From NCBI GenBank assembly GCA_017437345.1, contig JAFSBJ010000084.1, positions 1-5,418 on the forward strand: DNA of 5,418 bases, read 5' to 3'. Below, in pieces: positions 1-5,413 of this stretch. Made by a program: the position numbers and the translations under genes. This DNA comes from Clostridia bacterium. GTDB lineage: Bacteria; Bacillota_A; Clostridia; UMGS1810. How positions within the stretch are numbered: the stretch's first letter is position 1; the number at the start of each line of letters is the position of its first letter. The notes beneath the pieces were generated by a model. The model made no database searches and was not told the DNA's origin. It was given only the letters and a program-made list of their open reading frames with translations.

Positions 1-300
1 ATGGTTGGCGGTCTTGTTCGTCTTATGGTTGAGAAGCTTAAATATAAAAATGACGAAGAAAAAGAAAATGCAATCCAGTCCGGTGTTCTTTATTCATCAG
101 GTATGATAGCAGGTGAGGGAATACTTGGCATAATTCTTGCAGTTCTTGCCATTATAAAAATAAAAGGCACAGCAATCAGCGAAATGATAAATCTTTCAGA
201 TGCTATAAACCTTGGAAGTATAGGCGGTTTAGTGTTCTTTGTGCTTCTTACAGCTTCCTTCTTCGTATTTGCGTTTGCCGGAAAGAAAAATAACAGATAA
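1..300 (+). CDS. OPT-family oligopeptide transporter, C-terminal fragment (cut by window edge)
   Basis: This is the last 99 residues of a polytopic membrane transporter of the OPT (oligopeptide transporter) family, which imports small peptides or metal chelates by secondary transport. The visible part has the family's C-terminal signature: a GGLVRLMVEK loop, then GVLYSSGMIAGEGILGI, matching the RGVL-ASGLIAGEALMG-type motif known from OPT proteins. Two hydrophobic membrane segments lie near residues 34-55 and 73-94, and the protein ends in a short basic tail (GKKNNR). Full-length members run to about 500-700 residues, so the ATG at base 1 is almost certainly an internal methionine and the gene begins outside the window. 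It lies 56 bp upstream of the PqqD-like gene on the same strand, with a palindrome between them. The neighbouring dipeptidase makes peptide uptake the likeliest role. Family call is firm; substrate is inferred. Confidence 0.85.
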   Translation: MVGGLVRLMVEKLKYKNDEEKENAIQSGVLYSSGMIAGEGILGIILAVLAIIKIKGTAISEMINLSDAINLGSIGGLVFFVLLTASFFVFAFAGKKNNR

Positions 301-311
301 TAAATCATATA

Positions 312-333
312 GGGTGGAGCAGCTGCTCCACCC
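312..333 (+). terminator. GC-rich perfect palindrome after the transporter gene; weak terminator or attenuator
   Basis: A 22-bp perfect inverted repeat has arms GGGTGGAGCAG and CTGCTCCACCC. As RNA it can form a 9-bp GC-rich stem with an AGCT loop, followed by ATTTTAA. It starts 11 nt after the transporter stop. The U tract is short, so it may only partly stop transcription or may protect the upstream mRNA end. No separate promoter is evident between it and the next gene at 357, so some read-through into the downstream pair is likely. Confidence 0.6.
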
Positions 334-356
334 ATTTTAAAAACGGAGTATTTCAA

Positions 357-698
357 ATGAAAAAAAATAAAGCAAATTTTCTTGATTTTATTCCATATTA
401 TTCGCCAAAAATAACCCATAGCGAAAAGGATGGATTAATAACAGTTGATATGTATCATAAAGGCTTCTATGCACGCATAGCCCAGAAAATATTTCGCCGC
501 CCTTCTGTGAGCCATATAAAATTAGATACCTACGGAAGCTTTGTCTGGAAAAATATAAACGGTCAGAATTCTGTTGGTGAAATAGCTGATATTATAAAGG
601 CAGAATTCGGCGACAAAGTTGAGCCTCTTTATCCAAGGCTTGTTCAGTATATGAGAATTCTTTATAATAATAAATTTATATGCTATAAGGAGAAGTGA
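357..698 (+). CDS. PqqD-family protein (orphan, no radical SAM partner in view)
   Basis: A small 113-residue protein of the PqqD family. Characterised PqqD-like proteins are peptide chaperones that present a ribosomal precursor peptide to a radical SAM or similar maturase. The diagnostic part is residues ~55-110: LDTYGSFVWKNINGQNSV, then EIADIIKAEFGDKVEPLYPRL and a final NNKFI. This fits the family pattern of a 'SFVW..IDG..TV.EI' helix, a 'FG....pLY.RL' helix and a terminal hydrophobic strand. Residues 1-54 are basic and less conserved. ATG 357 is preceded by CGGAG at 344-348 with an 8-nt spacer. The stop is 1 nt before the pepD start, so the two are probably translationally coupled. No precursor peptide or radical SAM gene is seen here, so the role is unknown; a function linked to peptide uptake or hydrolysis is inferred from neighbours only. 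Confidence 0.75.
   Translation: MKKNKANFLDFIPYYSPKITHSEKDGLITVDMYHKGFYARIAQKIFRRPSVSHIKLDTYGSFVWKNINGQNSVGEIADIIKAEFGDKVEPLYPRLVQYMRILYNNKFICYKEK
687..692 (+). promoter_or_regulatory. Ribosome binding site for pepD
   Basis: AAGGAG lies inside the last codons of the PqqD-like gene, 7 nt upstream of ATG 700. It fixes the pepD start and supports coupled translation of the pair, since the upstream TGA (696-698) ends 1 nt before the ATG. Confidence 0.8.
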
Positions 699-699
699 A

Positions 700-2136
700 A
701 TGAGCGTTTTAAAAGGCATAGAGCCACAAAATGTTTTTAAATTCTTTGAAGAAATATCAAAAATCCCCCATGGTTCAGGCAATACAAAGCAAATAAGCGA
801 CTATCTCGTTTGCTTTGCCAAAGAAAGAAACTTTGAGTATTATCAGGATAAAATGAATAATGTTATCATAAAAAAGAAAGCAAGCTGCGGCTATGAAGAA
901 TCTGAACCCTTCATCATTCAGGCTCATATGGATATGGTCTGCGAAAAGGAAGCAAGCTGCACAAAGGATATGTCAAAAGAAGGCATTGATTTAATAGTTG
1001 ACGGTGATTTAATCACAGCCGATGGCACAACCCTTGGTGCAGATGACGGAATAGGCGTGGCTTATGCTTTGGCTGTTTTAGATGCTTCTGAGCTTTCCCA
1101 TCCTCCGATTGAGGCAGTATTCACAGTTGATGAGGAAATAGGTATGCTTGGAGCATTTGAGCTTGATGTTTCCATTTTAAAAGGAAAAAGAATGCTAAAT
1201 ATTGATGCCGGAAGCGAAACCACCATCACGGTCAGCTGTGCAGGCGGTGTAACATCAAAAAGCACATTTGAAATTAAAAGAGAAGATTTCCCCGGCGCCG
1301 CCCTAAATCTTAAAATATCAGGTTTGGAAGGCGGTCACTCCGGCGTTATGATACATAGGGGAGGAGCAAATTCCAATTCCCTTATGGGACGCCTTCTCTG
1401 GGATATCTCAAAGGATAATGATATTCGTCTTGCATCTGTTGAAGGCGGCTTTAAAGATAACGCCATCCCCGTTGAAACAAATGCTGTCATAGTCTGCAAA
1501 AATCCCGATTCCTGCAAGGCTGCTATTGAAAAGGTTGAAAAGGAATATAAAAACGAATATTCGGTAACCGATCCTGAGCTTAAAATAAGCATAGAAGAAT
1601 GTGAATATGTAAAGCCTCTTTGCCCGGATGACAGCAAAAAAATCATTCTGTTTTTAAATGCCGCTCCAAATGGTGTTCAGCAAATGAGTTCCAGAATAAA
1701 AGACCTTGTTCAGACATCGCTGAATTTTGCCATAACCTCATCATCTGATGATAAAATAGAATGTGTTATCTCTGCAAGAAGCTCTGTTGACAGTCAAAAA
1801 TATATGGTGATTGATAAATTGTATCAGCTCACCTTGTTCCTTGGCGGTAGTTCTGAAACCTGGGGCGATTATCCCGGCTGGGAATTTAAAGATAATTCCA
1901 AATTCAGAGATACCTTCTGCAAAGTATTTAAAAATAAATTTGGTTGTGAACCCAAAATAGAAGCTATCCATGCAGGGTTGGAATGTGGTCTTTTCTCAGG
2001 CAGAATAGAAGGACTTGAAGCCATATCCTATGAACCCTATATGTGGGATGTCCATACCCCCCGCGAAAGACTTTCAATTTCGTCAACACAAAAGGTGTGG
2101 GAGCTTTTGGTGGACTTATTGAGTGAGTTAAAATAA
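700..2136 (+). CDS. pepD: Aminoacyl-histidine dipeptidase (peptidase M20C, PepD/carnosinase type)
   Basis: A cytoplasmic metallodipeptidase of 478 residues, the usual length for PepD (E. coli about 485). The family hydrolyses Xaa-His and other dipeptides with two metal ions, freeing amino acids after peptide import. The metal and catalytic residues are recognisable: H76 and D78 in QAHMDMV, D115 in LGADDGIGVA, the pair E145/E146 in FTVDEEIGMLGA, D169 in LNIDAGSE, and H452 in WDVHTPRE. The lid-domain motif GGHSGVMIHRGGANS (211-225) is also present. No signal peptide is seen. ATG 700 has a good AAGGAG site and sits 1 nt after the PqqD-like stop. The last ~68 codons (from 1929) belong to a direct repeat with a second copy at 5079-5285, so this 3' end may have arrived with the restriction-modification insertion. 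The gene is intact and should be functional. Metal positions are assigned by motif, not alignment. Confidence 0.95.
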   Translation: MSVLKGIEPQNVFKFFEEISKIPHGSGNTKQISDYLVCFAKERNFEYYQDKMNNVIIKKKASCGYEESEPFIIQAHMDMVCEKEASCTKDMSKEGIDLIVDGDLITADGTTLGADDGIGVAYALAVLDASELSHPPIEAVFTVDEEIGMLGAFELDVSILKGKRMLNIDAGSETTITVSCAGGVTSKSTFEIKREDFPGAALNLKISGLEGGHSGVMIHRGGANSNSLMGRLLWDISKDNDIRLASVEGGFKDNAIPVETNAVIVCKNPDSCKAAIEKVEKEYKNEYSVTDPELKISIEECEYVKPLCPDDSKKIILFLNAAPNGVQQMSSRIKDLVQTSLNFAITSSSDDKIECVISARSSVDSQKYMVIDKLYQLTLFLGGSSETWGDYPGWEFKDNSKFRDTFCKVFKNKFGCEPKIEAIHAGLECGLFSGRIEGLEAISYEPYMWDVHTPRERLSISSTQKVWELLVDLLSELK

Positions 2137-2154
2137 ATAGTTTTCAAATAAAAA
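1929..2154 (+). repeat. Long direct repeat, left copy (3' end of pepD plus 18 bp downstream)
   Basis: This 226-bp segment recurs in the same orientation at 5079-5303 with four substitutions and one 1-bp gap (about 98% identity). Looser similarity may extend left to 1922. The two copies bracket the whole restriction-modification operon. The differences, left to right copy, are G1977/A5127, a C6 tract (2057-2062) against a C5 tract (5207-5211), C2064/T5213, G2121/A5270 and T2128/C5277. Similarity stops at 2154, where the downstream flanks differ completely. This copy keeps the pepD frame open. Confidence 0.95.
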
Positions 2155-2167
2155 ATAATTATTTTAT

Positions 2168-2207
2168 GACAGTCCTCAATAAACAGTATAGGTATTGACG
2201 GTCTGTC
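2168..2207. repeat. Imperfect stem-loop just past the left repeat
   Basis: Left arm GACAGTCCTCAATA (2168-2181) pairs with TATTGACGGTCTGTC (2193-2207) over 13 base pairs, with one mismatch and one bulged base, around an 11-nt loop. It begins 14 bp after the left direct repeat ends. It lacks a U tract, so it is not an obvious terminator. It could be an RNA stability element, a protein-binding site or the end of an inserted element. Confidence 0.55.
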
Positions 2208-2226
2208 AGGCTGGTATAGAGAGTTA

Positions 2227-2259
2227 AGCATATCACATTTATAGTGTGGTGTGCTTTTT
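2227..2259 (+). terminator. Rho-independent terminator downstream of pepD
   Basis: Arms AGCATATCACA (2227-2237) and TGTGGTGTGCT (2245-2255) form an 11-bp stem including two G-U pairs, with a 7-nt loop, followed directly by a T run (2255-2259). It lies 90 nt after the pepD stop and is oriented to end the + strand operon before it meets the converging restriction-modification genes. Confidence 0.75.
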
Positions 2260-2416
2260 CTCATATATGTGGTAAAATGTCACGCAATAGAGGTTAAAAA
2301 ATGCTCTGTTTTTACGGCTTTCAAAGCCTAAAACTTATATGGTAATGGATTTTTATATTCAAAACCTTAAAACTGGGGTTCTATCGTTCCGCAAAATATA
2401 AAAATGAACACTTTTT

Positions 2417-2454
2417 GAAAAAGGGGATTTAAGTCCGTTTTTCGTCTTAAATCC
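2417..2454 (-). terminator. Terminator for the restriction-modification operon
   Basis: On the - strand, a perfect 9-bp stem GGATTTAAG/CTTAAATCC (2454-2446 and 2433-2425) with a 12-nt loop is followed by CCTTTTT. It lies about 95 nt beyond the endonuclease stop. Together with the + strand terminator at 2227-2259 it insulates the two converging operons from each other. Confidence 0.7.
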
Positions 2455-2548
2455 TTCTTAACTGCCATATTGCGAAAAAGAACAGGTTTGTCATGGGCGA
2501 GCCTCGTGTATTTACCTTTGACTTACCTGCTTCTTTTTTGATAAATAA

Positions 2549-3655
2549 TTAAATCTTTCCGCTTATAATATCATTCCAAACTGTTTTATGTTGAAATTTT
2601 ATCGAATCATCATTTTTTAATAGTTCTACATAGTGGTCTATAAATTCTGCTGGATCTTCAACTAACCTCAAATAATATTTTAATGTTGTGTAAACACCAT
2701 TTACAATAACTTGACATCCGTGTATTTGACCTATCCGTTGTATCTCTTTTTCTATACTGTCCCAATCAGCAGAATCCATATTGGCTGTAGTTAAAAGATA
2801 ATATCTATCCGTATTATGTACTTTAAATTTTTCGTATGCATCTGCTACAAGTTGTTTAGTTATTTGTATTTCGTGTTTAATTTCAACACCCTCAAATGCA
2901 CTTCCATTTTCGTTATTTATGTCAACATCACCAATTCTGCCAGACTGCTTATCTGCAGAGTTGTGTGATTCTAAAGGGCATAATATCTTTCCACTATAAC
3001 GAGTTACTTGGTTCATCATACATTGATAAGCGGCATAAATTGCTAAAGTTGGTAATCTTGAAGCTCCTGACCCTGAATATCTGTATGTAAAATGTTTTTC
3101 AAGAACTTTAATAATATTAGCTATCGAAAGACTATGTGGCTTTGCCAATTCAATATTTAAACTATCTCTCTGTTTTATCAACAAAATAAAGAAATATAAC
3201 AATACCTCTTCAGCAGAAACATTTTTTTCTTGAACACAATCAATTATTTCGAGAAATTGAGTTTTAACTTTTGCAGGAGTTATTGCTCCAGGATAATTTA
3301 AGGTATATGGGTGAGCTTGTTCCAAAGAACGAGTTAACCATCCTGACTCTGCCATCGCAGGGAAAGAAACCTTTTTCAAAAATGGTGTAATTTCAGCCTT
3401 ATCAATCGTTCTTCCTGAAAAACCATTCTCCATTTTACTTTGATGATACCTAATATCTTGAGTAGGATTGTAAATTTTATGCGATAATAGAGTTATGATT
3501 ACCGTTATTACCGCCTTGTTTTTTTCAGAATTATCAACAAGATTTTCAATTTTTTCTAATATTTTACTTGCTAATTTAACAGATGTATCATTTGATGAAA
3601 TTTTTGATAATGCTTGGTCGTAAATTTTACTAATTATATCTGTATGTGTCATCAT
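2549..3655 (-). CDS. Type II restriction endonuclease, SacI-like family (tentative)
   Basis: A 368-residue protein co-transcribed with a C5 methyltransferase, hence its cognate endonuclease. The N-terminal half has a strongly patterned block, GFSGRTIDKAEITPFLKK then FPAMAESGWLTRSLEQ (78-113), which I associate with the SacI restriction enzyme family; this comes from memory, not a search. The central part carries a PD-(D/E)XK-like nuclease core: GDVDI (242-246, acidic D243/D245), then EGVEIK (255-260, E258 and K260). The C terminus has a VNGVYTTLKYYLRL block and ends HKTVWNDI. ATG 3655 is chosen because GGAGG (3665-3661) lies 5 nt upstream; ATG 3652 is equally possible at 8 nt. A longer frame from TTG 3667 would overlap that site and is unlikely. 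The gene overlaps the methyltransferase 3' end by 26 bp, implying coupled translation. If truly SacI-like, the target would be GAGCTC, which is unverified. Confidence 0.75.
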   Translation of the reverse strand: MMTHTDIISKIYDQALSKISSNDTSVKLASKILEKIENLVDNSEKNKAVITVIITLLSHKIYNPTQDIRYHQSKMENGFSGRTIDKAEITPFLKKVSFPAMAESGWLTRSLEQAHPYTLNYPGAITPAKVKTQFLEIIDCVQEKNVSAEEVLLYFFILLIKQRDSLNIELAKPHSLSIANIIKVLEKHFTYRYSGSGASRLPTLAIYAAYQCMMNQVTRYSGKILCPLESHNSADKQSGRIGDVDINNENGSAFEGVEIKHEIQITKQLVADAYEKFKVHNTDRYYLLTTANMDSADWDSIEKEIQRIGQIHGCQVIVNGVYTTLKYYLRLVEDPAEFIDHYVELLKNDDSIKFQHKTVWNDIISGKI

Positions 3656-4640
3656 TTTTTCCTCCAAAAAATTGCGTATTTATTTCTTCTGCAACAGCTT
3701 CTATCATTGGAACGCAAACAGAATTTCCAAGTTGCTTATACTGTTCCCCAACAGAACTTATCTTTTTGTAGTTTTCTGAAAAACCCATTATTCTCCAGCA
3801 TTCATTAAGAGTTAATTTTCGCACACGATTATCATTTGTGAGAATAAAGAATCTTCCTGATGTTTCTTGTGATGGTAATGTCGGATGTATACCATTTACC
3901 GAATATATTCTGTTTGGTTGCTTGTGAACTCGTGATAAATGTTCAGTACCGGGTCTTACGCCGACTTTTCGGATTGATTTATTTCTATATCCCACAAAAA
4001 TCAATCCAGATGATGGTTGTTGTTTTGGATTATCTATCAATGTATATTCATTTGGATTTAAGAACTCAAACTCACCTTCAACATCTAAAAACTCACGAAG
4101 CATTTTTCTTGGTAAAGTTTTAATTTTGCTAAAATCAAATTTCCCTAATCGAGAACCTATAATAATTATTCTCTCTCTATTTTGAGCAACACCAAAATCT
4201 GCACCATTTAAAACCTTCCAAGAAACTTCATATCCCAATTCAGTTAATTTATCTATAATAGTATGTAGCGTTTGCCCCTTGTCGTGATGCACTAAATGTT
4301 TTACATTCTCCAAAAAAACAACAGATGGTTTTTTCTCATTTATAATTCTGCATATTTCAAAAAACAAAGTTCCACGAGTATCTTCAAATCCTTTTTGCTT
4401 GCCAGAAATACTAAAAGGTTGACAGGGAAACCCTGCACATAATATATCGTGATTAGGTATTGATTTTTCGTTAATTTCAATTATATCACCATATGGTAAT
4501 TCACCAAAGTTTTCATAATATGTTTTCTGACATTCTGTGTTAATATCAGAAGAGAAAACACATTGGAAATTTTGTGTTTCCATTCCGATTCGTATTCCGC
4601 CAATACCACAAAATAAATCTATAAATTTAATTGCTGACAT
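3630..4640 (-). CDS. DNA (cytosine-5)-methyltransferase of a type II restriction-modification system
   Basis: A 336-residue enzyme that transfers a methyl group from S-adenosylmethionine to C5 of cytosine in its target, protecting host DNA from the adjacent endonuclease. The family motifs appear in order: motif I FIDLFCGIGGIRIGME (6-21, AdoMet loop); motif IV AGFPCQPFSISGKQKGF (69-85) with catalytic C73; motif VI FLENVKHL (109-116) with E111; motif VIII VAQNRERIIIIG (151-162); motif IX KLTLNECWRIMGF (275-287); and motif X QYKQLGNSVCVPMI (300-313). The variable target-recognition region is roughly 175-270 and includes NRIYSVNGIHPTLPSQ. Length is normal and nothing is missing. ATG 4640 has GGAGG (4652-4648) 7 nt upstream, within the end of the regulator gene, and lies 2 nt past that gene's stop. 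The 3' end overlaps the endonuclease. Target sequence cannot be read from the protein by eye. Confidence 0.96.
   Translation of the reverse strand: MSAIKFIDLFCGIGGIRIGMETQNFQCVFSSDINTECQKTYYENFGELPYGDIIEINEKSIPNHDILCAGFPCQPFSISGKQKGFEDTRGTLFFEICRIINEKKPSVVFLENVKHLVHHDKGQTLHTIIDKLTELGYEVSWKVLNGADFGVAQNRERIIIIGSRLGKFDFSKIKTLPRKMLREFLDVEGEFEFLNPNEYTLIDNPKQQPSSGLIFVGYRNKSIRKVGVRPGTEHLSRVHKQPNRIYSVNGIHPTLPSQETSGRFFILTNDNRVRKLTLNECWRIMGFSENYKKISSVGEQYKQLGNSVCVPMIEAVAEEINTQFFGGKNDDTYRYN
3661..3665 (-). promoter_or_regulatory. Ribosome binding site deciding the endonuclease start
   Basis: GGAGG on the - strand sits inside the last codons of the methyltransferase gene, 5 nt before ATG 3655 and 8 nt before ATG 3652. 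It argues against the upstream in-frame TTG at 3667-3665, which overlaps it. Confidence 0.8.
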
Positions 4641-4642
4641 TT

Positions 4643-4849
4643 TTATTCCTCCGAAATAAAATCCATTACATCATCTATGGTACATTTAAGAACATCACAA
4701 ATTTTTTCCAATGTTTCTATAGGTACTGATTCATCGCGACCTAGCTTTGCCATTGCATTTGTGCTTATGTTTGCAGCTATCCTTAACTGTGTTTTATTCA
4801 TCTTTTTGTCGATTATCATTTTCCATAATTTATTATAAGAACGAGCCAT
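4643..4849 (-). CDS. Small XRE/Cro-type HTH regulator, putative controller of the RM operon
   Basis: A 68-residue single-domain DNA-binding protein of the Cro/C1 helix-turn-helix type, close to the small HTH proteins often found directly before C5 methyltransferase genes in Bacillota. The HTH spans about residues 18-45 (NKTQLRIAANISTNAMAKLG), followed by ETLEKICDVLKCTIDDVMDF (45-64), the usual last helices of the fold. It is first in the operon, 2 nt ahead of the methyltransferase, so it probably acts as a controller (C) protein or autoregulator setting the timing or ratio of methyltransferase and endonuclease. The start ATG 4849 has only a modest AGG/AGGCAGG site, with an 8-nt spacer from the nearest AGG, much weaker than those of the two downstream genes. 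Fold is confident; the controller role is inferred from position. Confidence 0.87.
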   Translation of the reverse strand: MARSYNKLWKMIIDKKMNKTQLRIAANISTNAMAKLGRDESVPIETLEKICDVLKCTIDDVMDFISEE

Positions 4850-5078
4850 ATAAAGAGCCTGCCTTTTTACAAGATTTTATTATTTTTACATTATAACATA
4901 CAAAAGGAATTATTTCAATATTTTATTGAGATGGTAAATATTTTTTTGCAATTTTGAACATAAATTTTTCTATAAATTCATAGTTATAGGATGATTTATA
5001 TTTTCATAAATTTTTGTATATTTTTCTTCCTTTAATTGTGTCATAAATGAAAGAGAATATTTTTTGCTTTCAAGTGTG
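4850..5078. other. Very AT-rich spacer upstream of the RM operon
   Basis: Apart from the operon promoter, this spacer shows no gene or RNA. The line 4921-4980 has only 10 G/C of 60. It separates the RM promoter from the right copy of the pepD 3' end. An ATG at 5047 opens a frame running into the pepD fragment but has no ribosome binding site. Confidence 0.6.
4890..4918 (-). promoter_or_regulatory. Sigma-A-type promoter of the RM operon with extended -10
   Basis: Reading the - strand, TTGAAA (4918-4913) is followed by a 17-bp spacer and TATAAT (4895-4890), with TG at 4898-4897 giving an extended -10. The match to the housekeeping consensus is nearly perfect. Transcription should start near 4883, leaving a leader of about 34 nt before ATG 4849. 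An 8-bp direct repeat TGTAAAAA occurs at 4890-4883 and again at 4871-4864, a possible operator for the HTH protein. Confidence 0.8.
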
Positions 5079-5285
5079 TAAAAATAAATTTGGTTGTGAA
5101 CCCAAAATAGAAGCTATCCATGCAGGATTGGAATGTGGTCTTTTCTCAGGCAGAATAGAAGGACTTGAAGCCATATCCTATGAACCCTATATGTGGGATG
5201 TCCATACCCCCGTGAAAGACTTTCAATTTCGTCAACACAAAAGGTGTGGGAGCTTTTGGTGGACTTATTAAGTGAGCTAAAATAA
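5079..5285 (+). pseudogene. pepD: Truncated, frameshifted 3' fragment of pepD
   Basis: This corresponds to the last ~68 codons of the intact dipeptidase at 700-2136 and includes the region of metal ligand H452, but it lacks about 85% of the gene and all other active-site residues. A C tract of six in the intact gene is five here (5207-5211), so the frame shifts just after the HTP motif and ends early. The original stop would align with TAA 5283-5285. All four base differences are silent in the pepD frame (GGG/GGA, CGC/CGT, TTG/TTA, TTA/CTA), so this piece was under selection as coding DNA until recently. It may be the original end of the resident gene, displaced by the insertion. A fused 74-codon frame from ATG 5047 exists but lacks a ribosome binding site and is probably not translated. 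Confidence 0.9.
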
Positions 5286-5303
5286 ATAGTTTTCAAATAA
5301 AAA
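5079..5303 (+). repeat. Long direct repeat, right copy
   Basis: This is the second copy of 1929-2154 in the same orientation: 225 bp, four substitutions and one missing C. Weaker similarity may reach left to 5072 (AAGTGTGTA against AAGTATTTA). It closes the restriction-modification insert on its promoter side. Right of 5303 the sequence runs straight into a long palindrome, unlike the left copy. Confidence 0.95.
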
Positions 5304-5346
5304 GTGTGTGTAAATTAATTCTTGAGAATTAATTTACACACACTTT
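5301..5346. repeat. Long perfect inverted repeat, possible native pepD terminator
   Basis: Arms of 21 bp (5301-5321 and 5326-5346) are exact complements around a TTGA loop. The stem begins AAAGTGTGTG and its far arm ends CACACACTTT. It overlaps the last 3 bp of the right direct repeat. In its original setting it would lie 16 nt after the pepD stop, a sensible terminator position, though only TTT follows, so termination would be weak. It is absent from the left copy, which has a different hairpin downstream. Confidence 0.7.
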
Positions 5347-5384
5347 GGGGATAGGAAAAAAAGATTCAGAATTGTCAAATCGAA

Positions 5385-5413
5385 CTCAAAGCAAGGCTTT
5401 GCCTTGCTTTGAG
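5385..5413. repeat. 13-bp perfect hairpin at window end
   Basis: CTCAAAGCAAGGC (5385-5397) and GCCTTGCTTTGAG (5401-5413) are exact complements separated by TTT. The window ends 5 bp later, so a U tract cannot be judged on the + strand; none follows on the - strand. It may be a terminator, including one for a gene beyond the window, or a dispersed repeat. Confidence 0.55.

Larger units (their letters stand above)
2155..2548. other. 394-bp intergenic region with hairpins and no convincing gene
   Basis: This lies between the converging pepD and endonuclease genes. The longest open stretches have no ribosome binding site and resemble no family I know. What it holds is structure: an AT palindrome at the junction (2152-2165), an imperfect stem-loop (2168-2207), a + strand terminator (2227-2259), short symmetric elements GGCTTT-C-AAAGCC (2316-2328) and CTTTTT-G-AAAAAG (2411-2423), and a hairpin with a U tract on the - strand (2454-2417). 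In the endonuclease frame the - strand stays open for 33 codons past its stop, which is not remarkable at this length. The region could be the remnant end of a mobile element or simply donor-strain flanking DNA; nothing decides between these. Confidence 0.6.

Noticed and set aside
2195..2220. TTGACG and TATAGA as a + strand promoter
   Set aside because: The spacer is only 14 bp and the predicted start would fall directly on a terminator hairpin with no gene after it.
2037..2264. 75-codon - strand frame downstream of the endonuclease
   Set aside because: It has no ribosome binding site, runs antisense into pepD and resembles no protein I know.
3656..3667. TTG start at 3667 for the endonuclease
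   Set aside because: The TTG overlaps the GGAGG that serves ATG 3655/3652, leaving no binding site for itself.
4850..5078. Transposon or integrase attachment site beside the RM promoter
   Set aside because: No recombinase gene, tRNA or inverted terminal repeat pair was found; the spacer is only AT-rich.
5047..5271. 74-codon frame joining spacer sequence to the pepD fragment as a new gene
   Set aside because: It has no ribosome binding site, it is the frameshifted duplicate of pepD, and its C terminus is out-of-frame sequence.
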